A stretch of 64,000 bases of DNA from Sulfurimonas sp. C5 (GTDB taxonomy: Bacteria; Campylobacterota; Campylobacteria; Campylobacterales; Sulfurimonadaceae). Location: positions 248,001 to 312,000 of the forward strand of contig NZ_JARXNQ010000002.1 of NCBI RefSeq assembly GCF_029872055.1, written 5' to 3'. This document shows, piece by piece, positions 17,071 to 27,745 of this stretch. How positions within the stretch are numbered: position 1 is the first letter of the stretch; each line of letters opens with the position of its first letter. Below the pieces are notes generated by a model. It was not told where the DNA came from, did no database searches, and saw only the letters and a list, made by a program, of their open reading frames with translations. The translations under genes and the position numbers were made by a program.

Positions 17071-18993
17071 ATGGAAAAATATTTATATATTGCGCTTTTT
17101 GCACCGCTAGTAAGTTCTTTGTTTTCGGCACTTTTTACTGCTACTCCAAAGAAAACTTTTACTGGTATTGTAGGAAGTTTACTAATATTTACATCATTTG
17201 TAAGTAGTTCTATTCTTTTAGCACACATACTTGGTGGTGGTGAAGCGGTTCATGTTGAAATGATGACTTGGATGGCTACGGGTGATCTTTATATTCCGTT
17301 TGGTTTTATTGTAGATGAAGTGTCTGTAACAATGATGATGGTTGTAACTCTTGTTTCAACAATCGTTCATATCTATTCAATCGGATATATGGATCATGAT
17401 GCTGGATTTAACAGATTCTTTGCTTGGTTATCGGCTTTCGTTTTCTCAATGATGGTTCTTGTAATGAGTGACAACTTCGCTGGTCTTTTCATCGGTTGGG
17501 AAGGTGTTGGTCTTTGTTCTTGGGGTCTTATCGGATTCTGGTACCACAAAGAGATCGCAACTTGGGCAGCTAATGAAGCGTTCATTATGAACCGTATCGC
17601 TGACCTTGGTATGTTAATCGGTATCTTCCTAATTTACTGGAATACTGGTACTTTACAATATCACGAAGCATTCTCTGCAATGGCTAACTTAGACACTGCA
17701 ACGCTAGTGTGGATCGGTATCTTCTTATTTGTTGGTGCTATGGGTAAATCGGCTCAGTTCCCATTACATACATGGCTTGCAGACGCGATGGAAGGTCCAA
17801 CTCCTGTTTCGGCTCTTATCCACGCGGCAACAATGGTTACAGCAGGTGTTTACTTAGTTATCCGTTCAAACGAACTATATGACATGATTCCAAATGTTGG
17901 ATTATTCATTGCATCTCTTGGTGCTTTTGTTGCAATCTTTGCAGCTTCAATGGCACTTGTTAACCGTGATATGAAAAGAATCATCGCTTACTCTACACTT
18001 TCACAGTTAGGGTATATGTTTGCTGCAGCTGGACTTGGTGCATACTGGGTAGCACTTTTCCACCTTATGGCTCACGCATTCTTTAAAGCGTTATTATTCC
18101 TTGGTGCTGGTAACGTAATGCATGCTATGCATGATGAACTTGATCCGTTTAAAATGGGTGGACTGAAAAAGGTAATGAAGTGGACATTTATTATGATGAC
18201 TCTTGCTTCAGTTGCTCTTGCTGGTATCTTCCCTCTTGCTGGATTCTTCTCAAAAGATCTAATCCTAGAAGCGGCATTTGTTGAGCATCACTACATTATC
18301 TATTCAGTGTTATTAATCACTGCAGGTTTAACGGCATTCTATTCATTCAGACTAGTTGCTCTTATCTTCCATGGTGAAGAGAGATACAAACTTTTCGGTA
18401 TCCATCCGCATGAAGCATACAAATTTATGCTTGTAGCGATGAGCCCATTATTAATTCTTGCAATTATTGCAGGTTCACTAAAACTTTCATACTTCGAGAT
18501 GATTACAGGTTTACTTCCTGCTATTGAGTATCATATCCATCACCCTGCAGTATACTGGGGTATGACAATCGGTACACAACTGTTTGTTATCGCAGCAGTA
18601 CTTTTTGCTTATAAAAAATACTCAAGCTGGTCAACAGTTCCAGATGGAACAAGTAAAATGGAAAACAGACTTTGTTATAAAGTTCTTTTTAACCAATATT
18701 ACATCCCATATGCGTATGAGAAATATTTAGTACAGCCGTATAGAGAGATTTCAGAAATGTTCTGGAAAAAAATTGATCTTAAAATTGTTGATGCAACAGT
18801 TGACGGTATTGCAAACGTTCTTTACGGAACAGGTGAGCAAACAAGAGGTATGCAAAGTGGAAATCTTTCTACGATGTTAAAATGGATGGTAGCTGGTACG
18901 TTAGTACTACTGTCTTTAGCTGTAGTTTTTGGATTAGCAGTTAGATATTCTGATGAGATCAAAGTGTTCTTATCAGGTTTAGGAGTAATGTAA
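17071..18993 (+). CDS. nuoL: NADH-quinone oxidoreductase subunit L
   Basis: Distal antiporter-like proton-pumping subunit (640 residues) with the long lateral helix at its C-terminus. Signatures are FIGWEGVGLCSWGLIGFWY, FPLHTWLADAMEGPTPVSAL with ALIHAATMVTAGVYLV, the broken-helix lysine region MKRIIAYSTLSQLGYM, and PLAGFFSKDLI. It starts three bases after nuoK and ends one base before nuoM. Confidence 0.96.
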   Translation: MEKYLYIALFAPLVSSLFSALFTATPKKTFTGIVGSLLIFTSFVSSSILLAHILGGGEAVHVEMMTWMATGDLYIPFGFIVDEVSVTMMMVVTLVSTIVHIYSIGYMDHDAGFNRFFAWLSAFVFSMMVLVMSDNFAGLFIGWEGVGLCSWGLIGFWYHKEIATWAANEAFIMNRIADLGMLIGIFLIYWNTGTLQYHEAFSAMANLDTATLVWIGIFLFVGAMGKSAQFPLHTWLADAMEGPTPVSALIHAATMVTAGVYLVIRSNELYDMIPNVGLFIASLGAFVAIFAASMALVNRDMKRIIAYSTLSQLGYMFAAAGLGAYWVALFHLMAHAFFKALLFLGAGNVMHAMHDELDPFKMGGLKKVMKWTFIMMTLASVALAGIFPLAGFFSKDLILEAAFVEHHYIIYSVLLITAGLTAFYSFRLVALIFHGEERYKLFGIHPHEAYKFMLVAMSPLLILAIIAGSLKLSYFEMITGLLPAIEYHIHHPAVYWGMTIGTQLFVIAAVLFAYKKYSSWSTVPDGTSKMENRLCYKVLFNQYYIPYAYEKYLVQPYREISEMFWKKIDLKIVDATVDGIANVLYGTGEQTRGMQSGNLSTMLKWMVAGTLVLLSLAVVFGLAVRYSDEIKVFLSGLGVM

Positions 18994-18994
18994 G

Positions 18995-20557
18995 ATGATA
19001 GATCATATTTTATCGATTTTAATTTTCTTTCCGGCCATAGCAGGTATTCTTGGATTTATGATCCAAAAAGAGAGTATCCGTGCATTTGGTGTCAGTGTGG
19101 CTTTTGTTGAGTTCATACTTTCACTATGGTTATGGTTCGCTTTTGATAATAGTGTTTCTGGTATGCAATTTATGGAGCATTTACCATTAGTACCTGCATT
19201 TGGTATTAACTATGTGTTAGGTGTTGACGGTATCTCTTTATTTATTATCATTTTAGCTTCATTTTTTACAATGATTGGTATTGCGTCACTTACAGAGACT
19301 CCTAATGTTAAGAATATGATTATTACGCTTCTATTCTTACAAATGACAATGATCGGTGTTTTCGCAGCTCTTGATGCTATCGTATTCTACGTGTTCTGGG
19401 AACTTTCTTTAGTACCAATGGTATACATCATCGGTGCATGGGGTGGTCCTTTACGTATCTATGCATCTATTAAGTTCTTCCTGTATACATTTGCAGGTTC
19501 ACTTGTAATGTTAGTTGGTATGCTTTTCATGGCATTTTTCTATTACCAAGCTACAGGCGTATGGAGTTTTGCATTCCTAGACTGGTACAGATTGATCTTA
19601 CCTGAGACATTCCAATTATGGTTATTTGCGGCATTCTTTATCGGTTTTGCGATCAAGGTTCCAATGTTCCCATTTCATACTTGGTTACCATATGCGCACG
19701 GTCAAGCTCCGACTATCGGTTCTGTAATCCTTGCTGCTATCTTACTTAAGATGGGTACATACGCATTCGTTCGTATCTCATTACCACTGTTCCCTGATGC
19801 ATCTGCATTCTTCATGGTTCCAATTGCAATCATTGCAATTATCATGATTATCTATACAGCTATGGTTGCATATGCTCAAGAAGATGTGAAACAAGTTGTT
19901 GCTTACTCTTCAATTTCACACATGGGTGTTATCATCCTTGGTACATTTGCATTAAATGTTGAAGGTATTTCTGGTTCAATCTTCTTAATGATCGGTCACG
20001 GTGTTGTTTCTGGTGCACTGTTCTTACTTGTTGGTGTAATTTATGACAGACGTCATACGAAGTTAATGAGTGAATTCGGTGGACTTGGAAACGTAATGCC
20101 TAGATACGCAACTATCTTTGGAATTATGTTAATGGCTTCTGTTGGTATGCCACTTACTATTAACTTTGTTGGTGAGTTCTTAAGTTTACTAGGTTTTTAT
20201 CAACAATCTCATATGTTAACACTTCTTGCTGGAACAGCAATTATCGTTGGTGCGATTTATATGCTTTCAGCGTACAAAAAAATGTTCTTCGGAGATGTTA
20301 CTAAAGAAGAAAATAAAAATCTACCAGATGTAAATAAACGTGAACTTATCGCGCTTATTCCATTATCAATCATTACAATTTGGTTAGGTGTTTATCCAAA
20401 ACCTGTTTTAGAGCCGATTGATAACTCTGTAAAAGCGATTGTTCAATTAATGCATAACAAATCACAAACTGATTTAGCTAAAGAGAGAATTCCTAATCTA
20501 GTAAAATCAAAAGAGATTGTTATTGCTTCAAAATCTTCTGTTAAGGAGGTACATTAA
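18995..20557 (+). CDS. nuoM: NADH-quinone oxidoreductase subunit M
   Basis: Antiporter-like proton-pumping subunit (520 residues). Signatures are FYVFWELSLVPMVYIIGAWGG, FAIKVPMFPFHTWLPYAHGQAP, and VKQVVAYSSISHMGVIILG. The last segment after about residue 490 is hydrophilic. The stop overlaps the nuoN start as TAATG. Confidence 0.96.
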   Translation: MIDHILSILIFFPAIAGILGFMIQKESIRAFGVSVAFVEFILSLWLWFAFDNSVSGMQFMEHLPLVPAFGINYVLGVDGISLFIIILASFFTMIGIASLTETPNVKNMIITLLFLQMTMIGVFAALDAIVFYVFWELSLVPMVYIIGAWGGPLRIYASIKFFLYTFAGSLVMLVGMLFMAFFYYQATGVWSFAFLDWYRLILPETFQLWLFAAFFIGFAIKVPMFPFHTWLPYAHGQAPTIGSVILAAILLKMGTYAFVRISLPLFPDASAFFMVPIAIIAIIMIIYTAMVAYAQEDVKQVVAYSSISHMGVIILGTFALNVEGISGSIFLMIGHGVVSGALFLLVGVIYDRRHTKLMSEFGGLGNVMPRYATIFGIMLMASVGMPLTINFVGEFLSLLGFYQQSHMLTLLAGTAIIVGAIYMLSAYKKMFFGDVTKEENKNLPDVNKRELIALIPLSIITIWLGVYPKPVLEPIDNSVKAIVQLMHNKSQTDLAKERIPNLVKSKEIVIASKSSVKEVH

Positions 20558-22065
20558 TGTTATCACCAATTAATATCCCTGTAGAGTCATTAAACTTAAT
20601 AACTCTAGCACCTATGCTGATTCCAATCATTGGTGCACTACTTATTTTAGTTATTGACTTATTTAAAGGTGGTCTGCATAAAACTTTATATGTTGTACTT
20701 TCTTTATTATTCCTAGGTATGGATTTTATCGCACTAGTAGATTCTAGTGAGATCTTTACGCAAAGTGGTATCACTTTAGGTGTGTTTGACTTAATGTTAA
20801 TTGACGGTCTGGCAATTCTTGCACAATTCATTATTGTAATTGCATCTATGCTGTTTATTCCGTTAGCGTTGACATCTAAACGTTTCCACGAGTTCTCATA
20901 TCCTGAGTTCTTCGCATTGTTCCTGTTTATGATTGGTGGATTCCAATTCATGGTTTCTTCAGACAACTTAATTCTGATCTTCGTAGGTTTAGAGACTTCG
21001 TCTTTAGCTCTATATACAATGATTGCAATGCACAACCGTGACAAATCTTTTGAAGCGGCAGTGAAGTACTTTACAATGGGTGCTTTAGCAGCTGGTTTTT
21101 ACAGTTTTGGTGCAATGGTGTTTTACGCACTTACAGGTTCGGTTGAAATTAACAAAATTGCCTTAGTATTAGCAAACAACGGATATGCAGATATCGGTTA
21201 TGTACTTGTTGCAGTAGTATTTATGTTAGCATCTTTCGGTTTCAAACTATCTCTTGTTCCGTTTCATACATGGGCACCGGATGTTTATGAAGGTTCTTCG
21301 GCAGCTCTTGCAGGATATATGTCAATCGTTCCAAAGATCGCAGCATTCGTTGTTACAATGAGACTTTTTGAATTCCTGGTACACAGCAACATCACTTGGT
21401 TAGAAGTAATTCTTTATATCTTTGTTGTAGTAACTATGACTATCTCAAACCTTTGGGCACTTGTGCAAACTGATGTAAAACGTATGCTTGCGTATTCTTC
21501 AATTTCACACGCTGGTTTTGTAATGGCAGCTATCTTAATTGGTACTACACAAGCAAACTCTGCACTATTCTTATACTGGGTACTGTTTAGTTTTACTAAC
21601 CTTGGATCATTCTCAATGTTATGGATCTCAAGACAGAAAAAACTACCTGAACACCAAACGTCTGATCATTCATATGACAAGTTTGCAGGTATGATTAAAA
21701 CTGCACCTATCAGTGCTCTTATTATGGCATTGTTTATGTTAAGTTTAGCAGGTATTCCACCGTTTGCACTTTTCTGGGGTAAACTATATATGATCTCTTC
21801 TGCAGTAACTAGTGGTTACACTATTCTTGCATTAATTATGGCATTAAACTCTGCTATTGCAGGTTACTATTACTTAAAACTGATTGTTTATATGTTCATG
21901 AAAGAACCAGTACTTGAAAACGGTGCATGTGTATATGTTGCAAATGCTACAAAACCGTTAAATACAATCATCGGTATAGCAATTATGGGAACAATCTTTG
22001 CTTTTATCGCTGTAAACCCACTTTTAGAATTCATTACAGCTTTTGTATATAATAGTGGTTATTAA
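20557..22065 (+). CDS. nuoN: NADH-quinone oxidoreductase subunit N
   Basis: Antiporter-like subunit next to NuoK (502 residues). Signatures are FGFKLSLVPFHTWAPDVYEG, VKRMLAYSSISHAGFVM, and SLAGIPPFALFWGKLYMI. AAGGAG lies before the start, within the nuoM end. It is the last nuo gene; the next gene begins 34 bases later with no terminator between them. Confidence 0.96.
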   Translation: MLSPINIPVESLNLITLAPMLIPIIGALLILVIDLFKGGLHKTLYVVLSLLFLGMDFIALVDSSEIFTQSGITLGVFDLMLIDGLAILAQFIIVIASMLFIPLALTSKRFHEFSYPEFFALFLFMIGGFQFMVSSDNLILIFVGLETSSLALYTMIAMHNRDKSFEAAVKYFTMGALAAGFYSFGAMVFYALTGSVEINKIALVLANNGYADIGYVLVAVVFMLASFGFKLSLVPFHTWAPDVYEGSSAALAGYMSIVPKIAAFVVTMRLFEFLVHSNITWLEVILYIFVVVTMTISNLWALVQTDVKRMLAYSSISHAGFVMAAILIGTTQANSALFLYWVLFSFTNLGSFSMLWISRQKKLPEHQTSDHSYDKFAGMIKTAPISALIMALFMLSLAGIPPFALFWGKLYMISSAVTSGYTILALIMALNSAIAGYYYLKLIVYMFMKEPVLENGACVYVANATKPLNTIIGIAIMGTIFAFIAVNPLLEFITAFVYNSGY

Positions 22066-22099
22066 TAACGAAAAAATTTAAATAAAAAGGGGAAGAGAA

Positions 22100-24457
22100 T
22101 TGATAAGAAAGATACTCTTGACCCTTCTTATTCCCACTCTCTCTTTTGCACTCGAAATCTCTATTGACAGTGCAAAAGACAACTTCATCAAATATTCTAC
22201 ACTTCATCTAAATGATAACAGTCAATTTACTTGTAAAGAGCTCAAAAATGAATTCCATGAAACAAAAGAAATAGTGTGTGCATTTTCAAAAAGATCATCA
22301 AAAGATATTAAACAGCTTGAGGATGAATTTTTTAAAGTGAATACATTTGTACAAAAAGGTGTATTTTTTCTCTCTGTAAAACCTAAGCACAAAATGAAAC
22401 TATATGCTAATATATATGATCTGACAAAAGATGCGAATCTGTTTGATGCAGATGTAACATTAAGTGATTCATGGTTTGTAATAGGTTATCAAGAACAACT
22501 GCCTCTAATTAAAAAAGATGCACCTTCAAACTTTTCGATCAACTTTCCTTTTTATATGGATGAAGACAAGCTTCCGTATGTAGGCAGTTTAGATATAAAA
22601 GGGAATCCTGTAGCCATTAAAAGGGTAGAGGATGTTTCTGAATATATTAAAGTAAAAGAATATTTTGAACAAAAAGAGTATGAAAGATGTCTGGATATTA
22701 CAAATGATATTTTAAAACGTTATCCAAATACTCTTTTCAAAGCAGAACTGCTTTATTATAAAATCAAAATATATGCAAAACTAAAAGATTATGACAATGT
22801 TATAGAAAATTCAAAAATTTTTTTACGTGAATATTCTGCAGATGAAAATGTAGCAGAAGTACTTTCACTCATTGCTTATGCATACTCTAAGATTGGAATG
22901 ACATCCGATTCTGATTATTTCTTTGACAGGCTTTTTAGTGAACATGCAGGAAGTAAACATGCCCAACGAGGATATATTTATAAAGGTGAAGCTTTAGAAG
23001 AGGGTGGTGGAGCCTCACAAGCAGAAAAATTTTATAAAGATGCCCTCTATCAAACAAAAGATATTGATGTAGCTGTAGAAGCAGCATACCATCTATCTAA
23101 TTTGGCATTTTCGAAATCTCCAAAAGAGGCAAGCAAATATTTAGAAAAAATACTAGGTGTAAAACCACAGTTCTTTCAAGAAGATTTGAAACGTTCAATA
23201 GAACTTATGCAAGAATTATTTGAAGCAAAGCAGTATCAAACTGCAGCAGATATCGCAGGTGCCCTTTTAAATAGTATTAATGCAACATATGATGAATATG
23301 AAGAGGTTCTAGCTAAAAAGGGACTTTATTTAGCAAATACAAAACATAAAAAAGAAGCACTTAACAGCTTAAATAGTTATATGAAAAAGTTTCCGGAAGG
23401 TGACTTTATAAATGAAGTAGAATTAGCAAAAGATCAACTTTTCTTTGATGTTGATGATATGAACAGCAGTGTAAAACTTACAGAGTTCAACAAACTTATT
23501 GAAGAGTATCAAAACGATTCTATAGGCTTAAAAGCTATTTATGAAAAGGCAAAACTTTTAAATGAGATTGGCAAGTACGATGAAGCGCTTGCATTAAAAG
23601 AAAAACTTTTAGCACTAGACAGCACTATTTATCCGAATGTTCAAGAAATAATTCAAACTGCGGCAATCGGAGCAATGCAGAATTCTTTAAAAAATAAAGA
23701 TTGTGAAGATGTCTTAATAATCTCAAGTGAGCATAATGTTACACTCTCTAGCAAATGGGATGACGGTGTATATGAATGTGCTATGATGGGTGGAGATTAT
23801 CAGCTTGCAAAAAGAATGACAACTAAAAATATTGATACGACAGATGTAAAAGAGAAAGAAAAATGGCTTTACAGATATATTAAAGTTGATTTTGCAATAG
23901 GTAATTATCAAGATGTACTGCAAGCTGCAAAAGATTTAATAGCACTTATAGAGTTAGATAAAGATACACAATATTTAGATGTATATAGAATACTATTTGA
24001 TACATATAGCCGTTTAGAAAAACAAGATGCAATGGTTCAGGCTATTGTTAAAGTCGAAGAGGTCTTTAAAGATAGTTATAAAGATATAGACAGATATGCA
24101 AATATGGTTGCTGTAGGGGTAGCTAAAAAAGATGACAATATGGTGATCAAATACGGAAGAAAAATTTATGATATTCAAAAAAGAACATCATCGCATGCAC
24201 AAACGCCGTATATAGAGTTTTCCTTATATCAGGCATACATGAATATAGATGATTATGCAAATGCTTTGGAGGTTATCAAATCTTTAGATACTGCAGAACT
24301 CTCAGCAGACAATAGAGCAAGACAAAAGTATTTATTAGGTTCTGTTTATACTAAACTATGGAGAGATGAAGAAGCTCAAAAAGCTTTTGATGAAGCAATC
24401 CAGGCAGACGGAAAATCTGCTTGGGCGAAATTAGCACAAAGTGCTAAAAATATTTAG
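22100..24457 (+). CDS. Exported TPR-repeat protein
   Basis: Large periplasmic or envelope protein of 785 residues with a signal peptide ([17 protein letters not shown]) and a TTG start behind AAGGGGAAG. From about residue 200 to the end it is a run of alpha-helical tetratricopeptide-type repeats, for example [20 protein letters not shown] and [20 protein letters not shown]. The N-terminal 190 residues form a separate, beta-rich domain with two cysteines. It follows nuoN on the same strand and may be cotranscribed with it, but nothing in the protein links it to complex I. Its partner is unknown. Its stop overlaps the dapB stop of the opposite strand. Confidence 0.8.
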   Translation: MIRKILLTLLIPTLSFALEISIDSAKDNFIKYSTLHLNDNSQFTCKELKNEFHETKEIVCAFSKRSSKDIKQLEDEFFKVNTFVQKGVFFLSVKPKHKMKLYANIYDLTKDANLFDADVTLSDSWFVIGYQEQLPLIKKDAPSNFSINFPFYMDEDKLPYVGSLDIKGNPVAIKRVEDVSEYIKVKEYFEQKEYERCLDITNDILKRYPNTLFKAELLYYKIKIYAKLKDYDNVIENSKIFLREYSADENVAEVLSLIAYAYSKIGMTSDSDYFFDRLFSEHAGSKHAQRGYIYKGEALEEGGGASQAEKFYKDALYQTKDIDVAVEAAYHLSNLAFSKSPKEASKYLEKILGVKPQFFQEDLKRSIELMQELFEAKQYQTAADIAGALLNSINATYDEYEEVLAKKGLYLANTKHKKEALNSLNSYMKKFPEGDFINEVELAKDQLFFDVDDMNSSVKLTEFNKLIEEYQNDSIGLKAIYEKAKLLNEIGKYDEALALKEKLLALDSTIYPNVQEIIQTAAIGAMQNSLKNKDCEDVLIISSEHNVTLSSKWDDGVYECAMMGGDYQLAKRMTTKNIDTTDVKEKEKWLYRYIKVDFAIGNYQDVLQAAKDLIALIELDKDTQYLDVYRILFDTYSRLEKQDAMVQAIVKVEEVFKDSYKDIDRYANMVAVGVAKKDDNMVIKYGRKIYDIQKRTSSHAQTPYIEFSLYQAYMNIDDYANALEVIKSLDTAELSADNRARQKYLLGSVYTKLWRDEEAQKAFDEAIQADGKSAWAKLAQSAKNI

Positions 24458-25224
24458 TTTAACTCTAAACAATCAGAGATAGAATAAAGACCAGCTTCTT
24501 TATCTGCTAACCATTTTCCGGCACGAATAGCACCTTTTGAAAAAGTGTTTCTACTTGTTGCCGTGTGGTTAAGTTCGATAAACTCGCCGTCATTGTAAAA
24601 TCCTACAGTATGACGACCAACGATATCACCGCCGCGAAGTGCCATTACTGCGATCTCATCTTTAGTTCTTTCACCGATATTACCGTCACGACCGCTTACA
24701 CGAACTTTATCAAGATCAACGCCACGACCTGCTGCTGCAGATTCGCTAAGAGTAAGTGCAGTACCACTTGGAGCATCTTTTTTATGTCTATGGTGCATCT
24801 CTACGATCTCAATGTCAAAACCTTCTAAAGTTTTTGCAGCTTGATATACAAGTTTATTTAAAAGAGCTACGCCTAAACTCATGTTAGTTGCATATAAAAC
24901 CGGCATAACTTCACTTGCTTGTTTTAAAAGGTTTAGTTGGTGAGTATTGAGACCAGTTGTCCCTATAACTAAAGGTTTAGGAGTTTTAATGGCTTCTTCA
25001 AGTAACACTTCACACGCATCAGGTAAAGAAAAGTCGATTACGATATCACAACCGTTAAGAAAAGTTTTCATATCAGATGTTACTAAAATAGAAGGATCAA
25101 TTGCAAAGTCAAGTTCATTACGAACAAAAACACTGCTTACACTCATACCTTCAGTTAATTTCAGATCGTCTAATAAGAGTTTTCCTACACGACCGCTTGC
25201 TCCAAACACACCAACTTTAATCAT
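24454..25224 (-). CDS. dapB: 4-hydroxy-tetrahydrodipicolinate reductase
   Basis: Reduces the DapA product to tetrahydrodipicolinate with NAD(P)H, for lysine and meso-diaminopimelate of peptidoglycan. It has 256 residues. The Rossmann motif is [13 protein letters not shown] at the N-terminus. The catalytic loop is [16 protein letters not shown], with the His and Lys of the active site. An AAAAGGATA ribosome site precedes the ATG. It is the last gene of a minus-strand group trxA - thioredoxin-like protein - trxB - dapB. Confidence 0.95.
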   Translation of the reverse strand: MIKVGVFGASGRVGKLLLDDLKLTEGMSVSSVFVRNELDFAIDPSILVTSDMKTFLNGCDIVIDFSLPDACEVLLEEAIKTPKPLVIGTTGLNTHQLNLLKQASEVMPVLYATNMSLGVALLNKLVYQAAKTLEGFDIEIVEMHHRHKKDAPSGTALTLSESAAAGRGVDLDKVRVSGRDGNIGERTKDEIAVMALRGGDIVGRHTVGFYNDGEFIELNHTATSRNTFSKGAIRAGKWLADKEAGLYSISDCLELN

Positions 25225-25269
25225 TGATTATCCTTTTGCTTATAAATAATTACGAAATACTAACATCTA

Positions 25270-26211
25270 TTAGTTTAAAAGTTCATCAACATAACTAATG
25301 GCAGCTAAAGCAGCAACTGCACCGTCACCTGCAGCAGATACTACTTGTTTAGGTGCTTCGATGCGCATATCACCCGTTGCAAAAAGTCCAGGAACTGAAG
25401 TTCTCATACTTAGATCTACGATAACTTGTCCCTGATCATTTAGATCACATAAAAAACTACCGTCTTCCTGGATAAGAACCTGATTGTTTACATCGTTCCC
25501 AACAAATGTAAACACACCTGGTACTTCAATGTCTCTGCTGTTTCCATTTGTATCAACTACTCTGATCCCTGTTACACCTGTTGCATCGCCGTATACTTCA
25601 TCAGGAGTAGAATTAAGTACAAGTTCAATATTTTCAGTATTTTGTACACGTTTAACAGTATTTGGTGCTGAACGGAATGTATCACGTCTATGGATTAAGT
25701 ATACTTTTGAACATAGTTTTGCAAGATAAAGTGCTTCTTCTAGAGCAGTGTCACCACCACCAATTACAGCTACCTCTTTACCTTTATAGAAAAAACCGTC
25801 ACATGTAGCACAAGTACTTACACCTTTACCGAAAAATTCATTTTCACCTTTAAAACCGGCACGTCTTGGTGAAGAACCAGTTCCCACTATTACAGAGTGT
25901 GCTTGTTGTGTCGAGCCGTCACCTTTATGGATAGTAAAAAGTTCACCTTCTTTTGTAACACGAAGCACTTCTACCATTTCGTGTACAAGTCCAAATTTTT
26001 GACATTGTTCAGGCCACGGCATCATGAGATCCATACCTGTTATTTCACCTGTTACACCTGGATAGTTCTCAATCTCAGAACTTTGTGTGATTTGCCCGCC
26101 AGGCATACCTTTTTCGTACATTACAACGTTTTCTAAACCGCCGCGTGTTGTATAAAGACCAGCTGTCAAACCGGCAGGTCCACCACCTATAATTGCACAA
26201 TCTAGTATCAT
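25270..26211 (-). CDS. trxB: Thioredoxin-disulfide reductase
   Basis: FAD enzyme that reduces thioredoxin with NADPH in the cytoplasm (313 residues). The FAD motif is [19 protein letters not shown] at the N-terminus. The redox-active pair is Cys134-Cys137 (CATC), and the NADPH motif is [24 protein letters not shown] near the C-terminus is the second FAD motif. It lies in one operon with trxA, with one gene between them. Confidence 0.96.
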   Translation of the reverse strand: MILDCAIIGGGPAGLTAGLYTTRGGLENVVMYEKGMPGGQITQSSEIENYPGVTGEITGMDLMMPWPEQCQKFGLVHEMVEVLRVTKEGELFTIHKGDGSTQQAHSVIVGTGSSPRRAGFKGENEFFGKGVSTCATCDGFFYKGKEVAVIGGGDTALEEALYLAKLCSKVYLIHRRDTFRSAPNTVKRVQNTENIELVLNSTPDEVYGDATGVTGIRVVDTNGNSRDIEVPGVFTFVGNDVNNQVLIQEDGSFLCDLNDQGQVIVDLSMRTSVPGLFATGDMRIEAPKQVVSAAGDGAVAALAAISYVDELLN

Positions 26212-26224
26212 ATAAAAATCCTTT

Positions 26225-26725
26225 TTAGAGCCTTGTAATCTCTTTTGAAATATCTTCTAAATTATTAAGTTTGTGTATCATACTATCTTGTTTATAAAGG
26301 GAATCTTTTTGTTTCTTAATAAAAAAAATAGAGGGGATTTCATAAATATTAAAACGCTGAATGAATTGAATACTTGTTGTTGTTCCTGCTTTTATAAATG
26401 TTATGTGCTTTGTATTTTCATCTAGAGTATTGTAATAGTCAATTGCTAAAACAGGAAGTTCTGTTTTTAAGTTTTTTAATGCTTCAACTGAGTTTCTTTG
26501 TTTAGATGAGTAAAAAACAACTAAATATTTGTCTTGTTGAGGAATAAATAGGTCATTTTTTTCATAAAAAAACCATTCATTGAAATTAATAAATTTATAT
26601 TCTGAAAATTTATAGTTAAAGTAGGCAAAGGCACCGGCTATCATTGCAGCACCAAAAAAAGAAGCTAAAAGTGTTGAGAGAGAAAAAAGAGATTTCCCTT
26701 TTTTTCTTTCTCGTGTTTCTTTCAT
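26225..26725 (-). CDS. Membrane-anchored thioredoxin-fold protein without CxxC
   Basis: A 166-residue protein between trxA and trxB that I do not recognise as a named family. A basic N-terminus ([10 protein letters not shown]) is followed by one membrane helix at about residues 15-37, so the rest is probably periplasmic. That part reads like a thioredoxin fold: a strand LVVFYSS, then [12 protein letters not shown] where the CxxC helix would be (no cysteines at all), a strand PVLAIDYYN and a cis-proline-like motif [12 protein letters not shown]. Without cysteines it cannot do thiol redox chemistry; a structural or chaperone role is inference. I use the ATG at 26725; a TTG lies one codon upstream. 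No good ribosome site is visible, and trxA ends only a few bases upstream. Confidence 0.6.
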   Translation of the reverse strand: MKETRERKKGKSLFSLSTLLASFFGAAMIAGAFAYFNYKFSEYKFINFNEWFFYEKNDLFIPQQDKYLVVFYSSKQRNSVEALKNLKTELPVLAIDYYNTLDENTKHITFIKAGTTTSIQFIQRFNIYEIPSIFFIKKQKDSLYKQDSMIHKLNNLEDISKEITRL

Positions 26726-26732
26726 CAATGAA

Positions 26733-27050
26733 TTATAAAAGAGAGTTTAGTTTGTCAGTGAAAGCTTGTTTTGAAGCTGCACCAACCATTTGCTCAACCA
26801 TTTCACCATCTTTGAAGAAAAGAATAGTTGGAATTGAACGAATACCGAATTTAACAGCAATATCTTGCTCTTCATCAGTATTTACCTTACAAATTTTAGC
26901 TTTTCCGTCGAAATCTTCTGCTAATTCTTCGATGATTGGAGCAATCATACGACATGGACCACACCATGGAGCCCAAAAGTCTACTAATGTAACACCTTCT
27001 GCTACTGTTGATTCAAAGTCTGCACCTGTTAATTCAATATATTTACCCAT
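26733..27050 (-). CDS. trxA: Thioredoxin
   Basis: Cytoplasmic thioredoxin of 105 residues. The active site WCGPCR has Cys30 and Cys33, and the cis-proline is Pro74 in SIPTI. It is the first gene of the minus-strand group with trxB and dapB, with AAAGGAAA before the start and a -10 box TATAAT at 27086-27091. Its presence with trxB fits NADPH-driven supply of reductant to ribonucleotide reductase, peroxiredoxins and similar enzymes. Confidence 0.97.
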   Translation of the reverse strand: MGKYIELTGADFESTVAEGVTLVDFWAPWCGPCRMIAPIIEELAEDFDGKAKICKVNTDEEQDIAVKFGIRSIPTILFFKDGEMVEQMVGAASKQAFTDKLNSLL

Positions 27051-27085
27051 TCGGATTTCCTTTTACATGTTTATTGTATGTAGGT

Positions 27086-27091
27086 ATTATA
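27086..27091 (-). promoter_or_regulatory. -10 box for trxA
   Basis: On the minus strand this reads TATAAT, about 36 bases before the trxA start. The gap 27051-27301 holds this promoter and the divergent one for the globin gene, and no other gene. Confidence 0.6.
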
Positions 27092-27227
27092 CAAATGAAA
27101 ATATTAAAGCTAACTTTAGATTTGGCGCATATATTCGTTTTTACAATTTTGTTAATAATTTGAGAAAATGTTTCTTCATTATATAAATGAGAAAATTTGT
27201 GATAGTTGGAGAAAAATTTTGACATTA

Positions 27228-27241
27228 TTGATATAAATCAA
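27228..27241 (+). promoter_or_regulatory. FNR/CRP-family operator upstream of the globin gene
   Basis: TTGAT-ATAA-ATCAA is a perfect match to the FNR consensus TTGAT-N4-ATCAA. If transcription starts seven bases after the TATAAT at 27263-27268, the centre of this site is at about -40.5, the usual place for class II activation. Which CRP/FNR-type regulator binds is not shown by the sequence. Confidence 0.65.
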
Positions 27242-27262
27242 TTAATAATAAATATAAATTTG

Positions 27263-27268
27263 TATAAT
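27263..27268 (+). promoter_or_regulatory. -10 box for the truncated haemoglobin gene
   Basis: TATAAT, 34 bases before the GTG start, correctly placed downstream of the FNR-type site at 27228-27241. Confidence 0.6.
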
Positions 27269-27301
27269 TATTGCATTATCTTAAAAGAGAAAGGACAAGT
27301 T

Positions 27302-27745
27302 GTGAATTTACAAATTACTGACGGAGAAATTGGTGTTAGACCACCTGTTGCTAAGCCGCATCCCGGTTTTTTACACGAAGTAGGGGAAGAAAGATTTAAA
27401 AAACTTGTCTATGATCATTATGAATCGATTAAAACGAGTGACATTGCATTTTTATTTCCTATCTTTGACGAAGAGGATTTCGAAGAAGCAAAAGAGCATG
27501 CATATGCATTTTTGATCGAAATATGTGGCGGACCTGATTATTTTACACAAACAAGAGGAGAACCTCAAATGGTTGGACGTCATGCTCCGTTTCGCATAGA
27601 TGAGCATGCAAGAAAGTCATGGCTCGCTCTTTATAAACCTCTTTTAGAAGATTTAGTGGATGAGGGAATTACACCTGAATATATAGAGTCTTTTTGGAAC
27701 TACTTAGATATTTTTTCTATGTGGTTGGTAAATACAAAGAGCTAA
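27302..27745 (+). CDS. Truncated haemoglobin (group II type)
   Basis: Small haem globin of 147 residues, likely handling oxygen or nitric oxide. I start it at the GTG at 27302, behind AAAGGAC; the frame stays open upstream but that part is promoter sequence. The C-terminal half carries the group II pattern: CGGPDYFTQTRGEP, then RHAPFRID with the proximal haem ligand His94, and the tryptophan in KSWLALYK (Trp107) typical of this group. About 20 residues precede the core. Campylobacter jejuni has a truncated globin (Ctb) under a CRP/FNR-type regulator that responds to nitrosative stress, so the FNR-type box here fits a similar role. The stop codon overlaps that of the convergent gene. Confidence 0.85.
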   Translation: MNLQITDGEIGVRPPVAKPHPGFLHEVGEERFKKLVYDHYESIKTSDIAFLFPIFDEEDFEEAKEHAYAFLIEICGGPDYFTQTRGEPQMVGRHAPFRIDEHARKSWLALYKPLLEDLVDEGITPEYIESFWNYLDIFSMWLVNTKS

